NCBI GenBank assembly: GCA_052387235.1
Contig: JBQTJJ010000097.1
Location: 1 to 22,346, forward strand
Source: JBQTJJ01 sp052387235
GTDB taxonomy: Bacteria > Actinomycetota > Acidimicrobiia > Acidimicrobiales > GCA-2861595
Direction of reading: 5' to 3'
Length of the DNA stretch: 22,346 nt
The position numbers were made by a program, and so were the translations under genes. The notes under the pieces were generated by a model, which saw nothing but the letters and a program-made list of their open reading frames with translations, was not told the origin of the DNA and made no database searches. Shown one piece after another: positions 15,298 through 22,346 of the stretch; positions within the stretch are counted from its first letter, which is position 1, and each line of letters begins with the position of its first letter.

Positions 15298-15668
15298 CGG
15301 CCGCCGACCGGGTCGAGCTGCGGGGCCTGCGGGTCCTCGGCCGCCACGGCGTGCGGCCCGAGGAGCAGGAGCGGGACCAGCCCTTCGAGGTCGACCTCGA
15401 CGTCGAGCTCGACCTCTCGCTCGCCGGCCGGTCCGACCACCTGGCCGACACCTTCGACTACGGCGCCGCGGCCGAGGCGGTGGCGGCGGTGGTGGTGGAC
15501 GAGTCGTTCGACCTGCTGGAACGGCTGGCCACGAGGATCGCCGAGGTGGTGCTGGCCGACGGGCGGGTCCGGGCCGTCACCGTGGCCGTGCGGAAGGTGC
15601 GCCCGCCGGTGCCGGTCGACCTGGCCACGGCCGGCGTGCGCATCACCCGGCGCCGGGCCGGCGCCTGA
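15294..15668 (+). CDS. folB: Dihydroneopterin aldolase
   Basis: Cleaves 7,8-dihydroneopterin to 6-hydroxymethyl-dihydropterin and glycolaldehyde. It has 124 residues, typical of the family. The protein shows VELRGLRVLGRHGVRPEEQE at the start, then FEVDLDVELDL, TFDYGAAAEAV, and SFDLLERLATRIAEVVL followed by VAVRKVRPPVP, which contains the conserved catalytic Lys. ATG 15294 overlaps the preceding stop (ATGA). The folK gene begins 5 nt downstream, so FolB and FolK, successive steps, are made together. Confidence 0.94.
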   Translation: MTAADRVELRGLRVLGRHGVRPEEQERDQPFEVDLDVELDLSLAGRSDHLADTFDYGAAAEAVAAVVVDESFDLLERLATRIAEVVLADGRVRAVTVAVRKVRPPVPVDLATAGVRITRRRAGA

Positions 15669-15673
15669 GCCCG

Positions 15674-16114
15674 GTGAGGGCCTTCCTCGCCCTGGGCTCC
15701 AACCTGGGCGACCGCCTGGAGCACCTTCGACGGGCCGTGGAGGGCCTTCCGGACGTGGTGGCGGTGTCGGCGGTGTACGAGACCGACCCGGTCGGCGGCC
15801 CCGCCGGCCAGCCGCCCTACCTGAACGCGGTGGTGGAGCTGGACACCGAGCTCGACGCCCGCCGGCTCCTCGAGGCCGGCCGGGCCCTGGAGGCGGCGGC
15901 GGGCCGGGAGCGGGCCGAGCGCTGGGGCCCCCGGCCCCTCGACGTCGACGTGCTGCTGGTGGGCGACGCCGGCGTCGACGAGCCCGACCTCCAGGTTCCG
16001 CACCCCCGCATGTGGCAGCGCGCCTTCGTCCTCGTCCCCCTGCACGACCTGGCGCCCGACCTGGTGGCCACCCGACCCGACGACCCGTCGGTCCGCCCCG
16101 CCGGCCACCTGTAG
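15674..16114 (+). CDS. folK: 2-amino-4-hydroxy-6-hydroxymethyldihydropteridine pyrophosphokinase
   Basis: Transfers pyrophosphate from ATP to hydroxymethyl-dihydropterin, preparing the FolP substrate. From GTG 15674 the protein has 146 residues. It carries the FLALGSNLGDR start, VSAVYETDPVGG, QPPYLNAVVELDT, the RWGPRPLDVDVLLVGD signature, and VPHPRMWQRAFVLVPLHDLAPDL near the C-terminus, all diagnostic of HPPK. It is the last gene of the coupled folP-x-folB-folK run. A 97-nt gap then separates it from panC. Confidence 0.94.
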   Translation: MRAFLALGSNLGDRLEHLRRAVEGLPDVVAVSAVYETDPVGGPAGQPPYLNAVVELDTELDARRLLEAGRALEAAAGRERAERWGPRPLDVDVLLVGDAGVDEPDLQVPHPRMWQRAFVLVPLHDLAPDLVATRPDDPSVRPAGHL

Positions 16115-16138
16115 GACGGGCCCGGGTCCGGGCGCGGG

Positions 16139-16144
16139 TAGGGT
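16139..16144 (+). promoter_or_regulatory. Possible -10 element (TAGGGT) upstream of panC
   Basis: TAGGGT has the same form as the leaderless -10 hexamers, but no start codon lies 6-9 nt downstream. If used, it would give a leader of about 60 nt to ATG 16212. This is weaker than the other members of the series. Confidence 0.25.
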
Positions 16145-16211
16145 GGGGGCCACGAACGGCACCCCGGCGACGGGGGCCGGAACGGGAGAAGGGCCCTGGC
16201 TTGACCGCGAC

Positions 16212-17033
16212 ATGGAGGTGATCGGGACGGTGGCCGGCTTCCGCCGCGCCCTCGACGCCGAGCGGGCCGCGGGGCGCTCGGTGGGCCTGGTGCCCACCAT
16301 GGGCGCCCTCCACGACGGCCACCTCTCGCTGGTGCGCCGGGCCGCGGCCGAGTGCGGCGTGGTGGCCGTCACGATCTTCGTCAACCCCCTCCAGTTCACG
16401 GCGGCCGAGGACCTGGCCACCTACCCCCGCGACCTGGAGGGCGACGCCGCCAGCGCCGCCGCCGCCGGCGTGGGCCACCTCTTCGCCCCCGGCGGCGAGG
16501 AGATGTTCCCGGAGCCGCCCCTCACCACCGTGGCCGTCGCCGGGGTGAGCGAGGGCCGGGAGGGGGCGTCCCGGCCCGGCCACTTCACGGGTGTGGCCAC
16601 CGTCGTGGCCAAGCTGTTCGCCGCCGCCGGGCCGTGCCGGGCCTACTTCGGGGAGAAGGACCACCAGCAGCTGGAGGTCGTGCGCCGGATGGCGGCCGAC
16701 CTGTCGTTCCCCGTCGAGGTGGTGGCCTGCCCCACCGTGCGCGAGCCGGACGGGCTGGCCCTGTCCAGCCGCAACGCCCGCCTGTCGCCGGCCGAGCGGG
16801 CCGCCGCCCCGGTGCTGTACCGGGCCCTGCGCGCCGGCGCCGATCTCGCCCACGCCGGCCAGCGCGACCCCGCCGCCATCGGTGGCTGCATGGCCGAGAT
16901 CATCGAGGCCGAGCCCCTGGCCGAGCTCGACTACGCCGAAGCAGCCGACGGCGCCGGCGGCCTCCGCCTGTTCGTCGCCGCCCGCATCGGCACCACCCGC
17001 CTGATCGACAACCTGGAGGTACCGGCTCCGTGA
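16212..17033 (+). CDS. panC: Pantothenate synthetase
   Basis: Joins pantoate and beta-alanine with ATP to make pantothenate. It has 273 residues from ATG 16212. The nucleotidyltransferase HIGH-type motif is in LVPTMGALHDGHLSLVR. FVNPLQF, HFTGVATVVAKLF, YFGEKDHQQLEVVRRM and the second catalytic loop LALSSRNARLSPAER follow in order. An in-frame GTG at 16143 would add 23 residues with no family match. The stop overlaps panD (GTGA), so the beta-alanine-producing enzyme is coupled to the enzyme that uses it. Confidence 0.95.
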   Translation: MEVIGTVAGFRRALDAERAAGRSVGLVPTMGALHDGHLSLVRRAAAECGVVAVTIFVNPLQFTAAEDLATYPRDLEGDAASAAAAGVGHLFAPGGEEMFPEPPLTTVAVAGVSEGREGASRPGHFTGVATVVAKLFAAAGPCRAYFGEKDHQQLEVVRRMAADLSFPVEVVACPTVREPDGLALSSRNARLSPAERAAAPVLYRALRAGADLAHAGQRDPAAIGGCMAEIIEAEPLAELDYAEAADGAGGLRLFVAARIGTTRLIDNLEVPAP

Positions 17034-17395
17034 GGCGCCACCTGCTCAAGTCCAAGATCCACCGGGCCACCGTCACCGGCGCCGACGTCGACTACGTGGG
17101 CTCCATCACCGTCGACGCCCGCCTGCTCGAGCTGGCCGACATCGTCGAGCACGAGCAGGTCCACGTGCTGGATCTCGACAACGGGGCCCGCCTCGTCACC
17201 TACGCCATCCCCGGCGGGCCGGGCCAGATCTGCGTCAACGGCGCCGCCGCCCGCCTGGTGCGCCCCGGCGACCGCGTCATCGTGCTCACCTACGCCGACT
17301 ACGACGGCGCCGAGCTCGACGGCCACCGGCCGCTGGTGGTCCACGTCGACGCCGAGAACCGTCCCACCACGCCCGCGCCGGCGACCGCCCGGTAG
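17030..17395 (+). CDS. panD: Aspartate 1-decarboxylase proenzyme
   Basis: Pyruvoyl enzyme that makes beta-alanine from L-aspartate. It has 121 residues from GTG 17030. The self-cleavage site is Gly24-Ser25 in DYVGSITVD, exactly at the canonical position, and Ser25 would become the pyruvoyl group. KSKIHRATVTGADV, TYAIPGGPGQICVNGAAARLV and VIVLTYADYD match the family. The C-terminal dozen residues are Pro/Thr/Ala-rich. Its TAG stop is the first half of the TAGCCT -10 for nadB. Confidence 0.95.
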   Translation: MRRHLLKSKIHRATVTGADVDYVGSITVDARLLELADIVEHEQVHVLDLDNGARLVTYAIPGGPGQICVNGAAARLVRPGDRVIVLTYADYDGAELDGHRPLVVHVDAENRPTTPAPATAR

Positions 17396-17398
17396 CCT
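17393..17398 (+). promoter_or_regulatory. Candidate -10 element (TAGCCT) for nadB, built on the panD stop codon
   Basis: TAGCCT begins with the TAG stop of panD and ends 9 nt before GTG 17408. No Shine-Dalgarno is present in the 12-nt gap between the genes, which favours near-leaderless initiation or coupling. Confidence 0.45.
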
Positions 17399-17407
17399 CC
17401 GACCCTC

Positions 17408-18943
17408 GTGGACCTCGACCTGCTGGTGCTCGGCTCGGGGGTGGCCGGCCTGTCGGCCGCCGTGCGGGCGGCGCTGGCCGAGCCCGGGCTGCGGGTCGGC
17501 GTCCTCACCAAGGGCGAGCTGTCGCAGTCGGCCACCCGGTGGGCCCAGGGCGGGGTGGCGGCCGTGCTCGGGGGCGACGAGGACTCCACCGACCTGCACC
17601 TGGCCGACACGCTGGCGGCCGGCGCCGGCCTGTGCGACGGCGACGCGGTGCGGGTGCTGGTGGACGAGGGGCCGGGCCGGGTCAACGAGCTGATCGCCCT
17701 GGGTGCGGTGTTCGACCGCGACCGTGAAGGCGCCCTCCTCCTCGCTCGGGAGGGCGGCCACTCCACGGCGCGGGTCGTCCACGCCGGCGGTGCCGCCACC
17801 GGCGCCGAGATCGAGCGGGCCCTGGTGGACGCGGTGCGGGCCACCGCCGCCGCCGTGATGGAGCGCTGGTTCGCCCTCGACCTGGTGGTGGAGGGCGGCC
17901 GGTGCCGGGGCGTGGTGGCCCTGGACGAGGCGGGGGACCGCCGGGAGGTGCGGGCCGGCCACGTGCTGCTGGCCACGGGCGGCGCCGGCCAGCTCTTCGC
18001 CGTCACCACCAACCCCTTGGAGGCCACCGGCGACGGCGTGGCCATGGCCCTGCGGGCCGGCGTGGCCGTGGCCGACCTCGAGTTCCTGCAGTTCCACCCC
18101 ACCGCCCTGCACCACCCGGCCATGCCCCGGCCCCTGCTGTCCGAGGCGCTGCGGGGCCACGGCGCCCTGCTGCGGGACTCCCGCGGTTCTCGGTTCGTGG
18201 ACGAGCTCAAGCCCCGCGACGAGGTCAGCCGGGCCATGACCGCGCTCATCCTGGAGCAGGGCGTGGAGCACCTTTGGCTGGACGCCACCGGCCTGGAGCG
18301 CTTCGACCAGCGCTTCCCCACCATCCACGCCTCGCTGCGGGCGGTGGGCCTCGACCCCACCACCGACTGGCTCCCGGTGGCGCCGGCCGCCCACTACCTG
18401 TCGGGCGGCATCGTCACCGACCTGGAAGGGGCCTCGGCCCTCCCCGGGCTGTGGGCGTGCGGGGAGGTGGCCTGCACCGGCGTGCACGGCGCCAACCGGC
18501 TGGCCTCGAACTCGCTGCTGGAGGGCATGGTGTTCGGCCCGCGGGTGGTGGAGGCGGTGCTCTCGGGCCGCAGCGGGCCCTCGGACACCGGGGCCATGCG
18601 CGACGTCCTGCACGCCGCCCCCGGGCGCGTGCTCCCGCTCCGGGCCGCCCCGCCGGCGCCGGCGCCGGAGCCGTGCGAGCCGGTCAAGGCCCGCTCCGTC
18701 CTGCAGCACGCCATGACCGACGGCGCCGGCGTGCTCCGCTCCGCCGCCTCCCTGGCCGAGACGGCGTCCGTGCTCGAGTCGCTGGGCGACGTGTCCGCCG
18801 ACGCCGAGCTGGCCAACCTGGCCCTGGTCGCCCGGGGGCTGGTCCTCGCGGCCACGGCCCGGGAGGAGACCCGCGGCTGCCACGGCCGCACCGACTTCCC
18901 CGCCCCCCGCCCCGAGCTGGCCCACCGGCTGGTGCTGACGTGA
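17408..18943 (+). CDS. nadB: L-aspartate oxidase
   Basis: FAD enzyme oxidising L-aspartate to iminoaspartate in de novo NAD synthesis. It has 511 residues from GTG 17408. FAD binding is in LLVLGSGVAGLSAAVRAAL. SQSATRWAQGGVAAVL, ARVVHAGGAATG, FLQFHPTALHHP, APAAHYLSGGIVTD and ACTGVHGANRLASNSLLEGM are characteristic of the succinate dehydrogenase/aspartate oxidase flavoprotein family. The truncated helical C-terminal domain with ETRGCHGRTDFP is also present. nadA (quinolinate synthase), usually a neighbour, is not in this window. The stop overlaps nadC (GTGA). Confidence 0.94.
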   Translation: MDLDLLVLGSGVAGLSAAVRAALAEPGLRVGVLTKGELSQSATRWAQGGVAAVLGGDEDSTDLHLADTLAAGAGLCDGDAVRVLVDEGPGRVNELIALGAVFDRDREGALLLAREGGHSTARVVHAGGAATGAEIERALVDAVRATAAAVMERWFALDLVVEGGRCRGVVALDEAGDRREVRAGHVLLATGGAGQLFAVTTNPLEATGDGVAMALRAGVAVADLEFLQFHPTALHHPAMPRPLLSEALRGHGALLRDSRGSRFVDELKPRDEVSRAMTALILEQGVEHLWLDATGLERFDQRFPTIHASLRAVGLDPTTDWLPVAPAAHYLSGGIVTDLEGASALPGLWACGEVACTGVHGANRLASNSLLEGMVFGPRVVEAVLSGRSGPSDTGAMRDVLHAAPGRVLPLRAAPPAPAPEPCEPVKARSVLQHAMTDGAGVLRSAASLAETASVLESLGDVSADAELANLALVARGLVLAATAREETRGCHGRTDFPAPRPELAHRLVLT

Positions 18944-19779
18944 GCCCGTTCGACCCGCCGCTCCTCGCGGTGCGGGAGCTGGTGGTCCGGGCCCTGGCCG
19001 AGGACCTGCTGCCCCTCGGCGACCTCACGGCCGGCCTCCTCGACGGCGCCGCCGTGGCCACCGCCGCCATCGTGAGCCGCCAGCCCGGCGTGCTGGCCGG
19101 CACGCTGTGCGCCACCGAGACCTACGCCCAGGTCGACCGGTCGGTGGCCGTGCGGTGGCTGGCCGTCGACGGCGACGGCATCGGCGCCGGCACCAAGGTG
19201 GCCGAGGTCACCGGCCCGGTGCCGTCCATCCTCACCGGCGAGCGCACGGCCCTGAACCTGCTGTGCCACCTCTCGGGGGTGGCCACCCTCACCCGCCGCT
19301 TCGTGGAGGCGGCCGGCGGGCGCACCCGCGTGCTCGACACCCGCAAGACCACGCCCGGGATGCGGGCGGTGGAGAAGGCGGCGGTGCGGGCCGGCGGGGG
19401 CCACAACCACCGGGGAAGCCTGTCGGAGATGGTGCTGGTGAAGGACAACCACCGGGCCGCCCTGGGCATCACCGAGGCCGTGACCCGTGCCCGCAGGCGC
19501 TGGCCGCTGCGGACGGTGGAGGTCGAGTGCGACACGATCGCCCACGTGCGGGAGTCGGTGGACGCCGGCGCCGACGCCGTCCTGCTCGACAACATGGACC
19601 CCGACCTGGTCGCCCGGTGCGTGGCCGAGGTGGCGGGACGCCTGCGCGTCGAGGCGTCGGGCGGGATCACCGTGGCGACGGTGGGCGCCTACGCCGCCGC
19701 CGGCGTGGACCTGGTGTCGGTCGGCGCCCTGACCGCCTCGGCCCCGTCGCTCGACCTGGGCCTCGACCTCGAGGGCTAG
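18940..19779 (+). CDS. nadC: Nicotinate-nucleotide pyrophosphorylase (quinolinate phosphoribosyltransferase)
   Basis: Converts quinolinate and PRPP to nicotinate mononucleotide. It has 279 residues from GTG 18940. The N-terminal part has LAEDLLPLGDLT. The barrel part has GERTALNLLCHLSGVAT, DTRKTTPGMRAVEKAAVRAGG, HNHRGSLSEMVLVKDNH and EVECDTIAHV. The phosphate-binding end is VEASGGITVATVGAYAAAGVDLVSVG. All are standard for NadC. The stop TAG directly abuts the coaX ATG with no spacing. Confidence 0.95.
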   Translation: MSPFDPPLLAVRELVVRALAEDLLPLGDLTAGLLDGAAVATAAIVSRQPGVLAGTLCATETYAQVDRSVAVRWLAVDGDGIGAGTKVAEVTGPVPSILTGERTALNLLCHLSGVATLTRRFVEAAGGRTRVLDTRKTTPGMRAVEKAAVRAGGGHNHRGSLSEMVLVKDNHRAALGITEAVTRARRRWPLRTVEVECDTIAHVRESVDAGADAVLLDNMDPDLVARCVAEVAGRLRVEASGGITVATVGAYAAAGVDLVSVGALTASAPSLDLGLDLEG

Positions 19780-20553
19780 ATGCTGCTGGCCATCGACACC
19801 GGCAACACCCAGACCGTCATCGGCCTGTTCGACGGGCCCGAGCTGGTCTCCACCTGGCGCCTGGCCACCAACCCGGACCGCACGTCCGACGAGCACGCCC
19901 TGGTGGTGTCCCAGCTGCTGGACCTGGAGGGGTACCCGGCCGAGGACGTCATCACCGGCATCGCCGTCGCCTCCACCGTGCCCAGCCTCACCGCCACCCT
20001 CCGCGCCATGACGGCGCGCTGGTTCGACGTGCACACGGTGGTGCTGGAGCCCGGCGTCCGCTCCGGCGTGGCCATCCTGGCCGACAACCCCAAGGAGGTG
20101 GGCGCCGACCGGGTGGCCAACACGGTGGCCGTCCACGCCCTGTTCGGCGGACCCGCCATCGTGGTCGACTTCGGCACCTCCACCAACTTCGACGTGGTGT
20201 CGGAGAGGGGCGACTACCTCGGCGGGGCCATCGTCCCCGGGATCGAGATCAGCCTGGACGCCCTGTTCGCCCGGGCCGCGGCCCTGCGCCGGGTGGAGCT
20301 GGTGGAGCCCCGCAGCGTGATCGGCAAGACCACGGTGGAGTGCATCCAGTCCGGCGCCCTCTACGGCTACACGGAGCTGGTGGACGGCATGTGCCGGCGC
20401 ATCGAGGCCGAGCTGGGGCCGTGCACGGTGGTGGCCACCGGAGGGCTGAGTGGACTGATCAGCCCCCTCTCCGACACGATCGACCACCACGAGCCCTGGC
20501 TCACCCTGCACGGGCTGCGGCTCGTGTTCGAGCGCAACGCACCCGAGAAGTAG
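19780..20553 (+). CDS. coaX: Type III pantothenate kinase
   Basis: First committed step of coenzyme A synthesis, phosphorylating the pantothenate made by PanC and PanD. It has 257 residues. The ATP-binding P-loop-like start is LLAIDTGNTQTVIGLFDG. ADRVANTVAVHALFG and the VVDFGTSTNFDVV strand follow (commonly FGTATTFD in the family), then GGAIVPGIEISLDALFARAAAL and CTVVATGGLSGLI. This fits the ASKHA fold of CoaX. The start touches the nadC stop, so NAD and CoA genes are tightly joined here, as in many actinobacteria. Confidence 0.94.
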   Translation: MLLAIDTGNTQTVIGLFDGPELVSTWRLATNPDRTSDEHALVVSQLLDLEGYPAEDVITGIAVASTVPSLTATLRAMTARWFDVHTVVLEPGVRSGVAILADNPKEVGADRVANTVAVHALFGGPAIVVDFGTSTNFDVVSERGDYLGGAIVPGIEISLDALFARAAALRRVELVEPRSVIGKTTVECIQSGALYGYTELVDGMCRRIEAELGPCTVVATGGLSGLISPLSDTIDHHEPWLTLHGLRLVFERNAPEK

Positions 20554-20560
20554 GTCCGCC

Positions 20561-22024
20561 GTGTCCCCAGCCGAGATCCCCTACCGCTTCGAACGCGACC
20601 GCGACGCCGCGTCGCTCCAGGCCGAGCACGCCGGCCTCGAGCCGGGCGCCGAGACGGGGCTGACGGTGTCGGTGGCGGGCCGGCTCATGCTGCGCCGGGT
20701 CCAGGGCAAGCTGGCCTTCGGCACCCTGCAGGACTCGAGCGGGCGCATCCAGCTGTTCGCCAAGGACGGGCGCACGCCGAACTACGAGGGCTTCTGCGCG
20801 CTCTCGCTGGGCGACTGGATCGGCGTGACGGGCGAGGTCGTCCGCACCAAGCGGGGCGAGATCAGCGTCATGGTCGACCAGTGGTCGGTGCTGGCCGAGG
20901 CCCGCCGGTCGTTCCCCGACAAGTGGCACGGGCTGGCCGACGTGGACACGCGCTACCGCCAGCGCTACGTCGACCTGTGGGTCACCGACGAGTCCCGCCG
21001 GGCCCTCCGGCTGCGGAGCGCCGCCGTCAGCCTCATCCGGCGCTGGCTGGAGGAGCGCGGCTTCGTGGAGGTGGAGACGCCCGTCTTCCACTCCGTCGCC
21101 GGCGGGGCGCCGGCCAAGCCCTTCGTCACCCACCACAACGCCCTCGACGCCGACCTGTTCCTGCGGGTGGCCACCGAGCTGCACCTCAAGCGCCTGGTGG
21201 TGGGCGGCTTCGAGAAGGTGTTCGAGATCGGGCGCATCTTCCGCAACGAGGGCCTGTCGCCCCGCCACAACCCCGAGTTCACCATGATCGAGCTGTACGA
21301 GGCCTACGCGGACTACGGCGACATGATGCGCATCACCGAGGAGCTGGTGGCCCACCTGGCCATGCAGCTCCACGGCACCACCGCCCTCAGCTACGGCGGG
21401 CGGGCCCTCGACCTCACCCCCCCGTGGCGCCGGGCCACCCTCACCGAGCTGGTGGAGGAGCACACGGGGCTGGCGCTCGACCTGGCCATGCCGCTCGAGC
21501 AGCTCCAGGTCGCTGCCGCCGGCGCCGGCGTGGAGGTGGACCCGGCGTGGGGCCCGGGCAAACTGGTCCTGGAGGTCTACGAGAAGACCACCGAGGCCCG
21601 GCTGTGGGGCCCGGTCTTCGTGTGCGACTACCCCAAGGAGGTGTCGCCGCTCGCCCGCGCCCACCGCCGCGACCCCCTCCTGGCCGAGCGCTTCGAGGCC
21701 ATCGTGGCCGGCCGGGAGCTGGCCAACGCCTTCAGCGAGCTGGTCGACCCGGACGAACAGCGGCTCCGCTTCGAGGACCAGGCCCGCCAGAGGGCGGCGG
21801 GGGACGAGGAGACCATGGAGCTGGACGAGGACTTCCTCCGGGCCCTGGAGTACGGCATGCCCCCCACCGGCGGCCTCGGCATCGGCATCGACCGCCTCGT
21901 CATGCTCCTCGCCGACGTCCCCCAGATCCGCGACGTCCTCCTCTTCCCCACGCTCCGGCCGGAGCGTTTCGCCTCGGAACCGGAGCGTTTCGCCTCGGAA
22001 CCGGAGGTTCCTCGGCGAGCTTGA
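20561..22024 (+). CDS. lysS: Lysyl-tRNA synthetase, class II
   Basis: 487 residues. The OB-fold anticodon-binding domain covers about 1-135 (LTVSVAGRLMLRRVQGKLAFG). The catalytic domain has motif 1 in LIRRWLEERGFVEVETP, motif 2 in FRNEGLSPRHNPEFTMIELYEAY and motif 3 in GLGIGIDRLVML. It charges tRNA-Lys in the cytoplasm. Most LysS proteins stop soon after LLFPTLRP. This one continues with two tandem PERFASE heptapeptides and PEVPRRA, encoded by a 21-bp direct repeat, a probable recent expansion. GTG 20561 lies 7 nt after the coaX stop. A GC hairpin follows the gene. Confidence 0.94.
   Translation: MSPAEIPYRFERDRDAASLQAEHAGLEPGAETGLTVSVAGRLMLRRVQGKLAFGTLQDSSGRIQLFAKDGRTPNYEGFCALSLGDWIGVTGEVVRTKRGEISVMVDQWSVLAEARRSFPDKWHGLADVDTRYRQRYVDLWVTDESRRALRLRSAAVSLIRRWLEERGFVEVETPVFHSVAGGAPAKPFVTHHNALDADLFLRVATELHLKRLVVGGFEKVFEIGRIFRNEGLSPRHNPEFTMIELYEAYADYGDMMRITEELVAHLAMQLHGTTALSYGGRALDLTPPWRRATLTELVEEHTGLALDLAMPLEQLQVAAAGAGVEVDPAWGPGKLVLEVYEKTTEARLWGPVFVCDYPKEVSPLARAHRRDPLLAERFEAIVAGRELANAFSELVDPDEQRLRFEDQARQRAAGDEETMELDEDFLRALEYGMPPTGGLGIGIDRLVMLLADVPQIRDVLLFPTLRPERFASEPERFASEPEVPRRA
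21959..22000 (+). repeat. Two exact tandem 21-bp repeats in the 3' end of lysS
   Basis: Units 21959-21979 and 21980-22000 are identical and each encodes PERFASE in frame. A shorter, decayed third unit (22001-22015) begins with the same CCGGAG. The repeat sits beyond the conserved catalytic core, so it should be tolerated. Confidence 0.9.
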
Positions 22025-22033
22025 CGGTGCTGC

Positions 22034-22058
22034 GGGCGGCCGTCGGAGCCGGCCGCCC
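22034..22058 (+). terminator. GC hairpin after lysS
   Basis: A 9-bp perfect stem, GGGCGGCCG with CGGCCGCCC, around a 7-nt loop begins 9 nt after the lysS stop. There is no T-tract. It is a likely U-less terminator for the long cofactor transcript. Confidence 0.55.
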
Positions 22059-22089
22059 TCCGCCCGCATCCCTTTGGCCGGCAGCCGTC

Positions 22090-22218
22090 GGGGCCGCCTT
22101 CGGCGGCGGGTGCGGCCGCCGGCGTCCTGCCTCGGGCTGTTCGACCTCGGTGGTCTGGGGCCGCCTTCGGCGGCGGGTGCGGCCGCCGGCGTCCTGCCTC
22201 GGGCTGTTCGACCCCGGT
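22090..22218 (+). repeat. Two-copy direct repeat, 67-bp period, between convergent genes
   Basis: Segments 22090-22151 and 22157-22218 match at 61 of 62 positions. Each holds a stem GCCGCC-TTC-GGCGGC (22093-22107 in the first copy) followed by a second GC-rich palindromic stretch. It lies in the non-coding gap between lysS and the minus-strand gene and could work as a doubled terminator. The one difference (T22147 versus C22214) completes the hairpin described next. Confidence 0.8.
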
Positions 22219-22230
22219 ACTTACGGGGTC
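22210..22230. terminator. Hairpin at the end of the minus-strand gene
   Basis: GACCCCG (22210-22216) and CGGGGTC (22224-22230) pair around a 7-nt loop that contains the stop codon of the convergent gene. It may contribute to termination from either side. The stem is short and has no T-tract. Confidence 0.35.
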
Positions 22231-22346
22231 AGGTCGGCCAGGAGCTTGCGGCCGAGGTCGGCCATGGCGGCGGACACCGGGCCGGGGGGGAGGGTGGCGG
22301 CGGCCTGGGCCGCCTGGTCGGCGTAGGCGCCGGCCACTGCCGTGGC
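22221..22346 (-). CDS. C-terminal end of a convergent gene, possibly a polyprenyl diphosphate synthase (partial)
   Basis: On the minus strand an open frame enters from the right edge and ends at TAA (22223-22221), giving 41 residues. It includes AYADQAAQAAATLPPGPVSA followed by MADLGRKLLADLTP. An Ala-rich helix, then LP-x-GP, then a last helix ending near the stop resembles the C-terminus of trans-isoprenyl diphosphate synthases. The catalytic motifs would lie outside the window, so the product is a guess. The frame itself is supported by its lack of stops and its convergence with lysS. Confidence 0.5.
   Translation of the reverse strand, partial: ATAVAGAYADQAAQAAATLPPGPVSAAMADLGRKLLADLTP

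Noticed and set aside
16143..16211. GTG 16143 as the panC start
   Set aside because: The added 23 residues are Gly/Thr-rich and absent from the family. ATG 16212 starts just before the conserved core.
17408..19779. A complete de novo NAD operon
   Set aside because: nadB and nadC are present, but no quinolinate synthase (nadA) with its iron-sulfur cysteines is encoded in the window.
18394..20511. Long antisense open frame (705 codons) opposite nadB, nadC and coaX
   Set aside because: Composition is His/Gly/Arg-rich without any domain, and it lies exactly opposite three well-identified genes. The same applies to the long antisense frames at 2269-4143 and 9667-11670.
20554..20560. Lysine riboswitch or T-box in front of lysS
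   Set aside because: Only 7 nt separate coaX and lysS, so no leader structure can fit.
22090..22218. CRISPR array
   Set aside because: Only two repeat copies, about 62 bp each with a 5-bp gap. This is a tandem duplication, not repeats with unique spacers.

Overview
The window is very GC-rich, densely packed chromosomal DNA with essentially every gene on the + strand. Gene content and order point to a high-GC actinobacterium, most likely of the Acidimicrobiia type. The supporting signs are a SigR-like sigma factor with a zinc anti-sigma factor (RsrA), an F420-associated zincin of a mainly actinobacterial family, a DrrA/DrrB-type ABC exporter, and the run tilS-hpt-ftsH-folE-folP-folB-folK-panC-panD-nadB-nadC-coaX-lysS, which resembles the mycobacterial/actinobacterial arrangement. 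The lineage is inferred from gene content only. No rRNA, tRNA or CRISPR array was seen.

Left part (1-5128): the tail of an unidentified gene is followed by a small soluble protein, a DrrA/DrrB-like ABC exporter, a translationally coupled set of three membrane proteins (a tiny one, a CPBP-family protease-like protein and a proline-rich two-anchor protein), and a DnaA paralogue reduced to AAA+ and DNA-binding domains. Two DnaA-box-like 9-mers lie just upstream of the paralogue.

Middle part (5129-9176): sigR, rsrA and a small C-x4-C-x12-C-x2-H protein form a likely thiol-stress unit. They are followed by a 45-residue membrane peptide, the zincin, an orphan response regulator with a LuxR-type HTH, and tilS. 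The only start for tilS that gives a complete N-terminus is a CTG overlapping the previous stop codon.

Right part (9177-22024) is cofactor metabolism and housekeeping. Hpt salvages purines and FtsH handles membrane proteolysis. FolE, FolP, FolB and FolK make the pterin part of folate. PanC, PanD and CoaX feed coenzyme A, sharing aspartate with NadB and NadC for NAD. LysS charges lysyl-tRNA. Many genes overlap by 4 bp (ATGA or GTGA), so translational coupling is general. Two additions break the usual order: a flavoprotein disulfide reductase between folE and folP, and a phosphatase-fold protein between folP and folB whose nucleophilic cysteine position is Gln. A 118-bp MITE-like element with 17-bp perfect terminal inverted repeats sits between the reductase and folP.

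Two structural themes recur. Eight gene starts have a TA(G/C)nnT hexamer ending 6-9 nt before the start codon, as expected for leaderless transcripts. Strong GC hairpins without a T-tract follow several stop codons. The right edge (22025-22346) holds a hairpin, a two-copy 67-bp-period repeat and the C-terminal end of a convergent minus-strand gene. I did not find a clear new multi-gene defence or metabolic system. The best leads are the domain-I-less DnaA with its own boxes, the pseudophosphatase in the folate cluster, the MITE, and the CTG start of tilS.
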